Positions 28,090 through 41,796 are shown, counted from the stretch's first letter. The stretch: DNA of 64,000 nucleotides from Eonycteris spelaea (GCA_003508835.1 PUFA01000021.1:5868501-5932500), one strand, 5' to 3'. Notes: generated from the letters alone by a model not told the origin. A program made the numbers and translations.

Positions 28090-28612
28090 CAGGATGATGC
28101 TTTCAACACTAATGTCAGGCCACGTTGTGCCTCTGCTGAAAATTCTCTCCTGGCTCGTCATTTCACCCCGAGGAAAAGACAAGACCATCACAATGACTGA
28201 CCGCGTCTCCCACCTCCTCACAATTCCTCCCGCCTGCTCTAACCACTTCGACTTCCTTGCTGTTCCTTCGACATTTCAGGCCACCTCATCCGAGAGACAC
28301 ACGTTTGCTGTCCCTCCAGCAACCATACAGCTGCCTCCTTCTTCTCCTTCATGTCTTTCTCCACAAGGCCCCATATGCCACACCCCACCCTGTACTTCGA
28401 ATCCCGCTTATCCTAGTCTGCATTCATTTCCTCCTCATAGAAATCATCACCTTCCAACAAACTTTGCAAGAGTTCCCATTGCTGTTAGAATGTAAGTTCC
28501 TTGAGGACAGGAATTGTGTCTGTTTTCTTTCCTACTTCATCCCAAGCAGGTACATCAGCTCACAGCATACAGCAGGCACACAATAAACATCTTGAGTGCA
28601 TTAAAGAATAAC
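28090..28612 (+). repeat. L2 LINE 3' end
   Basis: Reads through the L2 3' region: CCTCTGCTGAAAATTCTCTC, TTCCTTGCTGTTCCTTCGAC, GTAAGTTCCTTGAGGACAGG, AATTGTGTCTGTTTTCT, ending GCACACAATAAACATCTTGA. Reading frames within it are not genes. Confidence 0.75.
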
Positions 28613-30029
28613 CCAGAATACACAAGTGTAACTGGAGAGCAGCTGTGTTTGGATTGGGGCACCTTGCAAGAGCCACTGAAGGCAAGTTGACTCGGAGGAG
28701 GAAGGAAGGGATGTTGGGGTAACTACACGCCCCGTTTAAAGCTTGGGGAGGGATCCTGCGGGCCGTGGAGCAGAGAGTTGGGGGCAGGGAAATCGACTCA
28801 TGTTACTTCCCAGGAAGCCTTGGGGTCCCGTGGGAAAGGTCTTACACTCTCTCCTCCAGTCCAGCCTCATGCCCTAGAGTCTGAGGATGACCTTCAAGAA
28901 TATTAGTTGGGAAACACCAGAGAACTAATAGTTCATGACAACTTTGGTGACCCGTAGTTTTACTCAGACCGATGCGATGGGACAATGCAGGCTATGCATG
29001 TATCACCAGGGCCTGGTGTGAGCCTGGTGGTGACCACTCAGACATTTTAATGAATAAACTAGACTTCTCCAAAATTGAACTTAGAATCTTTAAACATTTC
29101 TGACACTGGTCGAAACTGCATTCCAATGTGATTCATGGGCGAGATAGAAAATCACCTGTGTTTCTTTCGGATGACACATTTTATACCAAACAGGAAACAT
29201 TTTCTCTTCATTGATTATTGACCTTATTAACTTGGTGGCATTTGTTAGCCATAATTTGAACTCTACTAGCCCTTTTTGGTACTTTATGAGTATAGGATAG
29301 TCTAAAAATTAATCTAGCCTAGGAGGAATGAACTTCGATACCACTCAGAATATTGAAAAGAAATGAGTCATGGGCCTCCGCGAAATCACTGGAATGGAGT
29401 TTTTTCCAAGAAAACCTGAACAAAGGAGATGTTACTGGAATGGTGTGTGGCCTCCCTACTTTCAAGGTACAATGACAAATACTGAGTAAAAATACTCATT
29501 TGACATTATTTTCAAGACATGAGGGCCTGTGGGGCGCTCAGCAAAACATGCCTTTCATACCGCAGCGTGCCAAAGGTCAAAGTGAACCGTGGTTCCGATA
29601 TCTGCCAATTAGCTAAACGAAATGGGATCAGACGGTCGCCAAGAGCCTCGACCCCCTGGTTTGAGTTTTCAGACCTCATTCGGCCCACCAGCCAGGTGAG
29701 TGAGCACGCCGGCCACCTCTGCCTCCAGCTTACCACCTCGACCATGCACATTGGTAGACGACTTCAAACGATAACCCTGATGGCTGCAAACGCAGCGCTC
29801 TGACATCTTTACAACGTCGTTACCGCCTTCTGATTAACCTTCAAAGCAGACTTTCAACGTGAGGCCCAATCCTGTCATTTTAGAGCTTCTGCTATTTCAC
29901 TCCCAGGGCAGTGAGTGGACAGGACTGACCCCAACAAATGGGACGCCAACACACTGGCGGTAGATACGCCGCCACACTGCTTGTCCACATTTACACGCCT
30001 CTGACCGGGTGCCGGCTGTGGACGGATTT

Positions 30030-30292
30030 AGTTAAAACGGTCAATATGGAGAATGAAACCTCTGACGTGCCCTCTCTTGGAGTGATTAGATTTGAATTCA
30101 GTCAAGGTTCTGTTCCCGTTCCTACTGCTGCGGCCTTAAAACAATGGTGTGTGACGACGTCTCTACACGTGAGAAGCCTGAGTCTTCGCGTCTTTAAAGT
30201 ACAGATCACAAGACGGCCCTGTCGTGGGGTTTGCGCGAGGGGATGCGTGCCAAGCAGACGCCTTCTGGGTGCTCAATAAATGGCAATTACGC
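30030..30292 (+). repeat. Probable diverged MIR
   Basis: The 3' end GTGCTCAATAAATGGCAATT matches the MIR/L2-type terminus, and GAATGAAACCTCTGACGTG upstream fits the MIR core loosely. Confidence 0.4.
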
Positions 30293-31930
30293 ATCTTATA
30301 AGAAGCCTTGACTTAACAGCGGGTTATTAATAGTGATGTGTGAACAGGCTTACGAGGTGTTCAAAGGTAAGTTGATAAGTGAATTGACTTTTCATTTTAT
30401 ACGAATATTTCCATTTTCCAGATGCTCAGCTCTAGGCATACTGACTGGTTTTTTTGGGTTGTTGTTGTTTTTTATTTGTTTGTTTGTTTGTTTTTTTTAG
30501 TTGACTCAGTTTTCAGCTCCAATGACAGGGGTCTTAGCTATTTATGAGAAAAAGCCAAGCCAAGGTAATAAGGAAGTTAGAGAAAAAAATAAAAGAAGGG
30601 AGAAGTTTATTGTTATCCACGCTACGTGTCTTAGAAGCTCCAGAAAATTGGCAAAAGCTAAACTCATAGCTTTCATAGGTTAATCTGAGTGTACAATGTG
30701 CCTTATTACTGAGTGTGGCCTCTTAGACCTAGAGTGTGGCTAGATACGGGGTAAAAATAAAGGGTCACAGCCTACTTGTTTGCTTCCATAGAATTTACAG
30801 ACATACAGTCTGCACAAATAACATAGAGAAAAAAACCATATGGTTTCCATTTCATCTCTGAATAAAATAAAATGACATTTAAAAATTCTAATAGTTTCTA
30901 TGCTAATAACATCACTTGATATTTCAAACGGTCTATGTTTATACGTAATAAAACATAATGGCTGTTTTGTGGACATGTAAATAAACATACATATAAGGCA
31001 ATTTTTCTAGCAGATGAAACCCCATGTTTAGACCTTGTCTCACGTACCATTTGTGTAAGGGGCGTAGCACAGGCCAGCACTTTTCAAAGAGCAACGATTC
31101 TGGACCTGGGAAATGTCCCATGCCCGAGCTGGCTGCTGTGTCCCTCCCAAAACCCCGACTCGGTGGCGTCAAGGTCGTCCCCTCGCCAGCACCGCACACG
31201 GCCGTTTCTCCACCCACACGGGGCGCCGCCTGAGCCGTGGCTGAGCACTGAGCCACCGCGGGGGACAGGCCCTTCTTAGTGGAACCTTGTACTTATCACA
31301 CCCTTTGATCCCACAGCTCGTCACGAGGTACAAGTTACAAAGCCACCGATGGATGAGGGGGTCGCTTGAGGAAAGCAATCACATTTTCAATATGTTGCCC
31401 GGACAATAGTTTAATAACAAATGCACTGAGACGTCTCGGCTTTTGCTTCATTTGTATCCTCGGCAGCTGGAGTAGGCACCCTGCGGTGACTACACTCTGC
31501 CCTTCTAACTCGCCTTGCCTCCTGTCTGTCTGCAGGTATTTCTTGGGGGTCGTGTGGATGGCTAGGGGCTGCAGATTAAGATGAAAATGGCCATACCCTC
31601 AAGTAGCTTTTAGTTTAGTTGGAAAGACACATGGATGAATATTAACAATTCATTGGTGACGAAGGTGGGTTTGCTGGTGGTGGGTAGCGTGGCAGAGGTA
31701 TTGCCCAATAAACGCAGAAAGGACAAAAGGAAACTCATGAGCGGAAGGGGTTGCATTTGGGGCTGTGGGATCTTCATTCCAGGAGCTTTTAAAAGCACGG
31801 AGATTAAAAGGGACTGATGCCGCTGAAAACAAGGTTAAAACAGCTTAAAACAAGATAGCCTTCTGATAAAGTAATCCTGGAAGGCTGATTGAATATAGCT
31901 CGAACCATAAAACGGTCAAAACCAAAATAC

Positions 31931-31951
31931 TGTCTGTCTGTCTGTCTGTCT
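31931..31951. repeat. (CTGT)n tetranucleotide repeat
   Basis: About five copies of TGTC in a row. Confidence 0.9.
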
Positions 31952-32630
31952 ACCTTTTTTACCTACCTATGTATCACAACATTTACGTATTTTGTGGAAG
32001 AAAAATTCAGATTAGTAGCCACTTCTAATGTCTATCAACCTGTAGCTGGTTTGAATGGCAGCTGATAAATCTGGGCAGTGAAATGATAAGAACTAGTGTA
32101 TACTTTAAAGAAACGACTAAGGGCACATTGCAAAATCAACCTCAATGAGGTGTAACTATTCGTAAACTAATCCCGATTACCTTCAAATAGTTCTACATAC
32201 TTGATTATGCATTTATATTATGTTCCTTTATATGATTAATCCCAAAGAATAATTTCATGCTTTTTTTAGGAGAAAAAAAAATTGTTCCAGGTGCATGCAC
32301 AAAATCAGAATGTATGCCATATTTACACCTCATATAGACACAGAAATAGTAACGACACACAGGCACACAGATAAATATGTACGATGTAAATACAGCATGA
32401 GCAACACACAGATATTCTTAAAGAAAACCTGTTTACGATTCAGCATTACTCTATAACAGTATTTTATTATTCATTCCCTTCACTCACACCACCGGAGGCA
32501 TCATTCGTAAGTTGTGGGACATGCCCCAGAAAGGCAGGAGGGCTCACTACGCCCCCCACATCCCTGCTCCCAGCCTGTCCCTTTGGAGCCCATGGACCAA
32601 CACAGCGGGGGGCCCCTTTCCCACACATAC

Positions 32631-32803
32631 CTGGCTGAAACTCTGGCTGGCACCTCGGGCTTGTGTGCTGCGGGCGGGGAGCTGCGATGGGGCTGTCTCA
32701 CTCAGGGCCAGGGTCTGGTTGCTATGGTAGCTGGCCGGATACTGGAAAGACCCTTCAGGTTTGGAATTGAGCTGAAGTGCACTCTGGGAGAGCAGACTGG
32801 GCC
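32631..32803 (-). CDS. CTNND2: CTNND2 173-bp coding exon
   Basis: On the minus strand the acceptor is TTTCAATGCAG with a weak polypyrimidine tract, and the donor is a good GTATGT. Two bases complete the Arg codon begun upstream, then 57 codons run from [12 protein letters not shown] through [11 protein letters not shown] to ASQSFSQ, ending in phase 0. The segment is rich in Ser, Gln and Ala with no folded domain visible, and is a probable disordered linker before the armadillo repeats. The match to delta-catenin is nearly continuous. Recalled differences from human are conservative (Gly to Ser, Thr to Ala, and a small change before QSFSQ). Introns of about 14.5 kb upstream and 12.9 kb downstream isolate it. 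Confidence 0.95.
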
Positions 32804-35800
32804 CTGCATTGAAAGTCATTTAGAGCGGTAAGTGACAGCCTCAGTGAAGCAGAAATGACATGTATTATTTATTGAGAGTGGCCTAGAATTATCACATGCA
32901 CATGATTCCAGCCATCTATGCTTTGAATTCTGTGAACTAAAATGACCATATAATTTGACTCTAGCTCTTAAATGAGATTTTTTTTTGAGGTTTAGAAGTT
33001 CTCAAAAGAGTAGATTTTTCAAATGATCTCACCCTGACCTACATAGAGACATTTCTTATGAGACAAATTAGTTAATCAAATAGTTATTTTTGGATCAGAC
33101 AATATCAGAAACATTTGAAATAATTTAAAAGTCTACCTTTGGCTGCATGGTAATTGCGTTAATATAATTATGTCTCCTACTTAATTATTAGGATCTAAAA
33201 CACTTGAAACCTTCCAGTCAGTGACAAATTCTATTGTATAAATAGTGATGATGTAATATCTCAATGCCTGAAAGGCTGGCAGCATTTAAAATATTAATAG
33301 CTCTTCCGACAATGTAGCATTCACCCTGATCTCACATGATCCCTGATGGGTAGCGATCTCTGCCATCACCGTGGTTCACAGCAGAACAAAGGGAGAGGAC
33401 TCAGTGTTAAAATCGGTGCTGTGACCGACAGCTCGAGTGACAGAGAAGCGAGACCAGGTCCCTGGCCTTACCATTTCCCTATACGTTGCGAAAGAAATTG
33501 TTTTATTTTTCTTGTATTCCATGCGGATGGGGCCCTTGGAAGAGTTTCTCGTTTTCTTTTTAAGGAGACGTTCTTTGATCAAATTTCACACACACTTTGG
33601 AAATGAGAAGCGATGTGGAAGAGTGTACACGCATTCGCCACTTTCCGTCGTGTGTGCTGAGAAGGGGCGGGGTACGTGGGGTGCGTTGTTATCTTGACCA
33701 CAGCACAAAGTTAGTTCTTTTCCGATGGAAGGTCAGTATATACACAGAGACTACGACATAATCATTGTCCCATCCCTAACCTCCCTCGGTTGTTTGAAAC
33801 AATAGTACTACTTCTAATAAGTGCAATGAAATTTCAAGCTCCTTATTTCTTTCAAGAATAGAACATGGCTTTATATTTCAAAGGCGGCTTGCAGAGTTAA
33901 TGTGACATAAGCCTTATTTTACATAAAAATAACGTGTCTTCTCTTAAAAAGCATCAGCGGTTTCACATTTTTTACCACTTGAGACCTCCCCCTCCCCTCT
34001 GATGCCTGATGGAACTTCTAAACAACGGGAAAATACTTTTTCATCATTGGATATTGAATAATAAGCCAAATAACGAATAAGGATAAGACTTGGTATTTTG
34101 GAATCTCTGCAGATTCTGGGAAAAAAGTCAAGCAAGGAAATAAAAACATTTTCATCCAGCCTCGATTTTATCGCCAAGGACATAACGAAAGCACAACTGT
34201 AATCTTTTCTCTTTTCATTTAGAAAATAGAGTCCCAAACAGTATATATCAGATGATGTCGTTTGCAATGGACTGCAAAACATTATTTAATCCACACTGAT
34301 GATTCTACAGGTGTAATCACCAGATATACATTGTCTCTATGGGGAATGCATATTCTGAGCATTTCGTTCTGGATGTCAGCGACATCCTGTCCCACCGCTG
34401 CTGTGGGAACTGCCAGGTACAGAGACAGAGTCAAGGTGCGGGTCCCTGAGGCCCAGGGGATGGGCAGGCTGAGACAGGGGAGAGCCTCTGGAAGGGACAG
34501 GTGGACTGATGATGAGGGCAGGGGCACATGGAGACTAACGGCAAGGAGGAGGAGAAAGAGGTAGGTATGGGGAGAACAGTGACCAATTGTGGCCAAGAGT
34601 TTTCCCGTTGGACCTCACCCTCCTAAGGTCACAGCTCAATGGAAGAGAGTGGAGGAAGGCAAAGGCCCTTTAAGCCTGGTGGTCATCATTCCACCTGACC
34701 GGTGGGGGAGCAGGGGTGTCCCACTAAGACTGACTTTGGCGATTTCCTCAGGGCACTCCACCCACGCCCTGGCCATACTCCCCGCCCCATGATAATGCAT
34801 CTCCAGGGCAATGGAAATTGAAACGGAACAATGCATAGACTTTGGGAAATGTCAATAAAATGGAATAAACTGATCTCATTAATCTCATATAAATAGTTTA
34901 ACACAATCTATAAAGCAAAAGAGTTGCATGTCCTGGTTATTTGCCTTTTAAAGAGATCGTGTGACTTTATTTTGATTAACTTCATTACAGATGTAATTAG
35001 CAAGTTAAACAATTTTGTAAATTCTGAATGAATTCATAAAATTATCTCTAGAAACCTACGAACGCTCTCCATGTAGGATCTTACGGTGACAATTTATAAA
35101 GTCCCCTTTCAAAGGGATTTTAATTAAAAATATGATTTCTGTGCTCCTGAAATATATGTGATAAAATCATCAGATCTGCTCATCTTTTGTAGAATCAGTG
35201 GTGTATTTGGTTAGTACTCGACGAAACACAAACCAAGATTCTCCATCTCATCACTTTGTTCACACATCTCAAGCATGAAATCCAGAGGTACCCTGACAGA
35301 GGTCACTGAAACAATGCGCAATATACCATAACGTTACTTTCCGACGTATCACCTGGCAAGGACAATATCGCAAGGACAACAGCCCAAAGACTGCATGCAT
35401 TTTAGACATGATTTTTCCATTGCTCACTAGGCTTCAAATCAACAGCATTTATATTCTATTCCAGTCTTAGAAAGATATATGAGAAGATGAAAAAGGTTCA
35501 AATGATAGAACAATTCTTAATTACTCATATCAGAAGTAAAAGGTATATAACACTAACACTTGATTAGCTTTACAAACATTACTGCGTGTTGAGGTAGAAG
35601 ATACCAATTTTCCAGAGATTTCAAAAGCATTTATAGTTTTGGGCCTTAACTCATGATTTTGTCTTTTTTTCCAAAATGTATGACTTTCCATCAAGTCTTG
35701 CTTGGGCTGGTGATAAAATTTGGCTGCAGTCCTGAGGACGTGAAGTGTATGCGCTGGGTGATGGGGGCAATAGTAGAGGATTTCTGGGGTGACGGGGAGG

Positions 35801-36295
35801 GGAGGAAGGGTCTGAGATGTGAAATTTCCACTGCTCAGCCATGAGGAACAGTAGATGATAATGTCCTCTTAGGTCACAGAAAGCAGAAGACACACTGCGG
35901 TATGTATTCTTCCAGGACGTTGACCAAAGAAAGGGCCACAGTGATTTCTTTGATCATTTTGAACCTTCCCTGTCATAGAACAAGCTGAGCTCAGGTATCT
36001 ACTTAAAATGACTCAGCCCTGAAGGCCAGGAAGAGGAGGTGAAACCATTTTCTGATAAATTGACAAAACCCAAGTGAGTATATATTGTCAATCTGATCAA
36101 GACACACTCGTCCCAACGGGACAGTGGGGAGAAATTCCAAGAGACCTACAGCATTGAGGGACACGGATCCTAGAAAGACACTTGGAACAGAGCATCTTGA
36201 ATGTCATACCAAGATCTCAATATGTTTTCCAATATATGAATTGACTAGAGAAAAAAGTGCCCTTGTGCCTTCTTCCTTCCTCTGAGATACATAAG

Positions 36296-36412
36296 CAGAG
36301 GCACAAAAAGGTTAAGAGGCCATGCAAGTGTCACACACTTGGTGGCATAAAGATGAGACTCAGATCCTCATCCTCCATCTCCAAGTCCAGGAGTTGAGGT
36401 CGTTTAACATCA
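36296..36412 (-). repeat. MIR fragment, antisense
   Basis: AGAGGCACAAAAAGGTTAAG, then CAAGTGTCACACACTTGGTG and GAGACTCAGATCCTCATC resemble the reverse-complement MIR core and head. Confidence 0.55.
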
Positions 36413-36939
36413 AAGCACCAGAGAGGTCATATACATGTATCAACATTGAGAGCTGAAGAATTCTTCCCCACATGGAAGTCGATTTGTGTGCAGGAGAGAT
36501 CTTCACACGTCAGACTGTGGCACGTCCCCAACAGCCCCTGCTGAGAGAGCCCCGGTGTTGGCTAGGGGAAGCCTGCCCTCCATCGCCAGAGATCAACCCT
36601 GGCGGATGGAAAGGCTGCCACGTTAACTTTCTGTGCGAAAATTCAGACTCACTTGTGGGTCATATTGACACATTCATTACAATATCTAGACAGTTCTTAA
36701 ATGGACCAGGTATTTTAGGGTTTTCATGATCATGTACACTCACTTTGTTGACACAGGTTTAAAGAGACTTCATCTGGAATTGCTGATTCTTGCCTGCTTT
36801 AGCGGACCACCAGTCCCAGAATATAGTAAGCCTTAATTAAATTAAATACTTTGCAACAAAAAAGGCTAGTGGCTGTTTCATTATTTTGTTTATTTTGTTC
36901 TTTAGATTTTAAGTAAGATAATATGGTATTTGTCTTTCT

Positions 36940-37118
36940 CTGTAAAGTACAGCCCAGGAAATATAGTCGATAATATTAATAACTATATATAGTGCCAGGT
37001 AGGTACTAGACTAATTGGGGGATCACTTTATAAATTACATAAATTTCTAACCATTATGCTGTACACCTGAAACTAATATAAAATAATATTGAATGTCAAC
37101 AGCAAATAAAAAAAAAAG
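36940..37118 (+). mobile_element. L1 3' end (5'-truncated)
   Basis: AAATATAGTCGATAATATTA, GTGCCAGGTAGGTACTAGAC, then CTAACCATTATGCTGTACAC and CTGAAACTAATATAAAATAA, ending in a short A-rich tail. This is the 3' UTR of a laurasiatherian-type L1. No ORF2 sequence is attached. Confidence 0.8.
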
Positions 37119-37264
37119 CCACCTGGCCTACAATGTAGCATCCACAGGACATTAGGTCCCAATCATGCACGTGGAGTGGGTAGGCGTGTGCTGGGAAAAA
37201 ATCCAGGTTTCAGATTCAGCAGTCCAGGGCTCTCGTCCACCTTCAGTTTATGAAATCACTAACA

Positions 37265-37500
37265 ACGATGACGATGCAACAGCAGCCTACCTCTGCTGAG
37301 CGCCTACTAAGTTCTAGGGATCGCCGGGGCCACTTTCCCTCTATTATCTCACTACATCTTAACAAGGCTCCACGGAGGAAGGGACGATCCTCCCTGTTTG
37401 TGTCGACAGAACTGAAGGTCCCACCACCCGAGACCACACAGTCGGTGGTGGGCCTGGGGGCTCGCGAGGCGGTCTGGCTTCAGACTGCGTGTTCTCAACC
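37265..37500 (-). repeat. MIR, antisense
   Basis: GCTGAGCGCCTACTAAGTTC, TATTATCTCACTACATCTTA, GGACGATCCTCCCTGTTTGT, then ACAGAACTGAAGGTCC and ACCACACAGTCGGTGG follow the reverse-complement MIR order closely. Confidence 0.75.
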
Positions 37501-38623
37501 ACTCGTCATTCTTCTGTCTACACATTTTAATCTCCGCAAATGTGAGCACCTAATGAGCTAATGGATGTGCAAGCGCTTGGAAAAATCGAGACTGCTGCAC
37601 GAATGTCAGTTATTAGTGTTCTTATCTCATTATCTAATTACAGAGCCACATGGTCTGATCATAATAAAACCTTGATGAGAATGTGTTTGTCCTGAAAACC
37701 TTATTACAGGGCTGCCCCATACACCACTCAGCGTTTTCTTTCGACACCCGTGAGCTTTCATTTTACAAATGAGACATGCAAGGCATAGATCACTGCGGTG
37801 GCCTGCTTTAAATTAAAAACAAAACCAAACAAAACTGAGTGTTAGGGTGAAGAGAGAAGAACGAAAAAAGTTATTTTTCTCCGTTCTCTTAGCCTGACAG
37901 CCTTTCTCTGTCAACCTCGAAATTCTCTTAAACATATAAAGCATTGTTTCAATGTCACCTCCTCCACGCAGCCTTCCTGATGCCTGATTGCCCAGGGAAA
38001 ACTAACCCTACCCCACCATGCTACCTTAACCCTCCAAACAGACCAGATTCTGAGGAATTTTAACTGTTTAACAGAGGCACTGTGCAGTATCACACAACTC
38101 GAAGGCAGGGGCAGGCCACGAGCGGAGATTCTGAACACTGCGGTGAAGACAGCAGGATGCTGTGATGAGATAGCAGAGAGACTAGGATCCGGCTTTTCCA
38201 CAGCGTAGACAGGAAACCTGCAATAACTGAAGAGATTTTAACTGGGGTGGTGGCTGAGCTGGGAAGGGAGAGAAAAGGCGTCCATTTAAGAGTCATTTTA
38301 AAAGAAAAGCTCCTGGGGACTTAGTGACGAAGTAGACAGGAAGGGCAGGAAGGCCAAACATGGCTGGACACCCTTCGCCTGACCACTGGGAGGACAATAC
38401 TGCTGCCGACATCACCATCGGTGCCCGGGAGTGTCCACCACCCAGAAGCCGAGCAAACAGCACCGCCTTGCCGTAGTCAGCTCGCTGCACGACGCTGCCT
38501 CTACAAGTTTTAAGGCGATTGATTGGGAGCTGCTGATTCTGGTCTGTTTTAGTTGAACATCTGTCCCAGAACGCGAGTAAACAAGTACTCACTAAGTGAG
38601 TGTGGAAAAGCGGAAACTCCCAC

Positions 38624-38843
38624 TATTTGATTTTGCTCTAAGAACTTACTCTCATTAAAAAATAAAATAATAGCTAACCTCCAAATCATTCTTAACCTTC
38701 CGTCAAGATCACGTAGCAGGAGAGCGGAGATGAACAGCAATTCTGGCCGTTACAGATGTGTATAAATCTTGTTGGCATTATTTTTCATGGTCTCCATAAA
38801 TATGCCATTTTGAAAGAATCAGCTTAACCCTAAAATAAGTAAA
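38624..38843. repeat. Left arm of a ~220-bp inverted repeat
   Basis: The arm pairs with the reverse complement of 39435-39661. It begins TATTTGATTTTGCTCTAAGA and ends AACCCTAAAATAAGTAA. By eye roughly 90% of positions match, with one indel of about 9 bases near 38804, and the longest exact block is about 45 bases (roughly 38748-38792). The boundaries are sharp at both ends. I do not recognise the arm as a known repeat family. Confidence 0.92.
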
Positions 38844-38872
38844 GATATTCCCAAGAAAAAGATGGGCAGGAG

Positions 38873-38873
<1 letters not shown>

Positions 38874-38914
<41 letters not shown>
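38874..38914. repeat. (GT)n microsatellite
   Basis: About 41 bases of GT dinucleotides, lying in the loop between the inverted-repeat arms. Confidence 0.97.
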
Positions 38915-38915
<1 letters not shown>

Positions 38916-39434
38916 GTTGTAGACTCTGTGTTTTGGAGAAGGACACGCTTAATTTTTAAATTACAGGTTGGAGGATATAATGGGAATTTATGAAGTTAGA
39001 AAGGGACTCTGGGCTTGATTTTAACACCAGCTGTAAGCATCACCTGGCAAACTTAACCTTTCTAGGTCGTAAATAATTTCCAAGATTATGTTTTGATTAT
39101 ATATAAATGAACTCTCAGGACAGAGATGTGGTTATCAAGGTCATCATTAGTGGAACCCGAAGCCACAGGGACAAAATAAGGGCTCTAAGGGGTAACTAGG
39201 TTATCAATTTAATTCCAAAGGATCATTTTACCATGAAGAGGAAAGTGTTATCAACAAGAATGTACTAGGATGCACAGCTGCTAGAACTAGGCAATGTCTC
39301 CGCCAGGTGCTCAGTGAATGTTCAGTGATGCTGTTGAATCAGAGGAATGATAAACGCACACACTTAAGAGAGACATTCAGGACAGCGGCAGCTTCGTTTA
39401 GATTGACATTTGTCGGGAAGTTTAGGAACATTCC

Positions 39435-39661
39435 TTACTTATTTTAGGGTTAAACCGACTCTTTCAAAATGATATTATATCTTCTATTCATGGGGACCAT
39501 GAAAAATAATGCCAACAAGATTTATACACATCTGTAACGGACAGAACTGCCTTCATCTCCACTCTCCTGCTATCTGATCTTGGCGGAAGGTTAAGAGTGA
39601 TTTGGAGGTTAACTATTATTTTATTTTAAATGAGAGTAAATTCTTAGAGCAAAATCAAATA
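39435..39661. repeat. Right arm of a ~220-bp inverted repeat
   Basis: Reverse complement of 38624-38843 with about 18 substitutions and one indel. It starts TTACTTATTTTAGGGTTAAA and ends AGAGCAAAATCAAATA. The spacer between the arms is about 590 bases. In the CTNND2 pre-mRNA the arms could pair into a long duplex. Confidence 0.92.
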
Positions 39662-41424
39662 AAGGAACGAGGTGGTGAAAATTATATATAAATACAAAAG
39701 GGCTGTTATAAATTACAAAATCAATGAGAAAAACTGCCAATTATTTGTAAGATTATCGAACCGATTTAAATCAACCTCAAAGCACTTGAGTCATATCTAA
39801 CCATAAGTTAACTTTATAGAGTAAAACTATTGACTTTTGTTAAACTGCCCTACTAATCAGTTTCATTTATAGCAGCAGTTTCTTTTTTATAGTTTCTAGA
39901 TAAATTCGTCAATTTACAAACTTACTTGAAATAGAAAGCAGCCAGTGGTGATAAACTGGTTATTTTCTCCCAATCTTTATTAGTAACTTAAAAAGCTCAG
40001 ATGTAACAGTTCTGCTGACGATCCCCCGAAAACGGTGGTTCAGCCCGTCTGCCATTTGTAACATCAACTGATAGAAAAAGCTTGAGGTGCAAGAAACTTA
40101 GAGTTTTATGGCTGTTCCATGGGCAGGTGTATTTTTAAACTTCATTTCTAGGTTTCTGTCTTCAGAATATTGATTTCACCTGGTCAGCCACGTTCCATGT
40201 ATAATATTTAATGTGAAAACAAAACTGTCATGGTCCCAGGAATAGAGAAGGACTCGTTTGGTTTTTAAGCTGATTTATATTCAACCAATTGCCTTGATTA
40301 GTATGCTTTTCCAAGTGTGACAGTATATGGAAAACGAACACTGGTAGAAGTGTTCACACTGTGTGACAACTCGGTTTCTTTACAACTGAAGATAATGGAG
40401 GTATACGAGGGAGATGACATTGATCACAAAAAATGTTGATGTTCAAATGCATAACCTCAGTTTAAAACGTGTAGCTCAAGAATGTTTTCATGCACGGGAT
40501 TTACATGACGCTGTAATCATGGAATGGTACTTTGTAGAATTCGCTCATATCTCCAAGTATTTCCTATTAAAGTTTACATTCAGATTATTTACCATTAAAA
40601 AAATTAATGTAGCACAGAGATAAAAAATATACTTCTTTATACATTAATAGTCAAAAGAGAAGAGATTCATATTTCTCATTATCAATAACTGTGAAGAGAA
40701 ATGAAAATCAAGTCAGTTTAGAAGAAAACAAAATTTAAAAGCTAAATCCTGAAAATGCTACAATTTATTTATAAAATTATACTAGCTTAAAGAATGAGTT
40801 TTTGATGTGCCAGAAACCACAGACTTTTCCTTAGATTTCTGCGTGTCCTGCTGGAGTGTTTTACTCAGGTCCCTGATCCGGTATCTTCTCACAAGGATCC
40901 CTACTTCCTGGGCTTCGATGACTTTCTGAAAACAAGAGCAGATCTCAAACTTTTGGGTCTTACAAGCCTTTCGCACTCAAAAATTACTATGGACCCTGAA
41001 GAGCTTTTATTTATGTGGGTGACAGGGAACGCTATTTACTGCAGCAAAGCTGGAAACGTTTAAAACGGCAGGGCAAGTCGAACACGTGCCGTGAGCCGTG
41101 AGGGCGATGATGCTGCCGCACGGCCAGGGGCCTCTGCAAAGCTCCACGGATCTCTCGTCGTGTGAGAACAAGCGTGGAAAGGCAAAGACTGTTGTAGGGT
41201 TAGTGTGAAAACTGGTGCCTTTGCAGAGCCCCGGAAAAGGTCTCGGGGACCCCCAGGATTCCCACATACACCGTGAGAACCCCACTCTACCCCGCACAGG
41301 CTTTGTCATTGCTCGTAGCGATGATCTGACTTGCCGTAGTTAGATTGCTTAATTTCAGTCTTTTCTGGCTAACATGTAATCGCCATGAGGGCACAGACTC
41401 GCTCTGCTGCTAATAAGTGCTTCA

Positions 41425-41796
41425 CACATACATTGAAAAGATGTGATATGATTTCATTTGCACGTGGAATCTAAAGAACAAAATCAACAGACAAAACAGA
41501 AACAAACTCAAAGATACAGAGAACATTTTGATGGTGGCAAGATGTGGGGGTTTGAGGGGTGGGTGACAAAAGAGAAGGGACTGAGAGGCACAAATTGGCA
41601 GTTATGAAATAGTCATGGGGATATAAAGTATAGCTTAAGAAATACAGTCAATAATACTGTAATAACTATGTAGGGTGTCAGATTCTTGGGCTGATCATTT
41701 TGTGTTACATAAATGTCTCATCACTGTGTTGTACATCTGATACTAATATATTGCATGCCAACCGTAATTGAAAAATTAAAAAAAAATTTTAAAAAT
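41425..41796 (+). mobile_element. L1 3' end (5'-truncated)
   Basis: GATTTCATTTGCACGTGGAA, TCTAAAGAACAAAATCAAC, GATACAGAGAACATTTTGAT, GGTGGCAAGATGTGGGG, AATACAGTCAATAATACTGT, then GTTGTACATCTGATACTAAT and an A-rich tail. This is the end of ORF2 plus the 3' UTR of an L1 in sense orientation, without coding capacity. Confidence 0.85.

Noticed and set aside
28094..28586. Two overlapping plus-strand open frames of 109-133 codons
   Set aside because: They lie inside the non-coding 3' region of an L2 element.
36778..38590. Short similarity between 36778-36835 and 38529-38580 (GCTGATTCT...TCCCAGAA)
   Set aside because: Only about 45 bases are weakly similar and resemble the degenerate terminal part of L2/MIR-type repeats, so a separate duplication is not supported.
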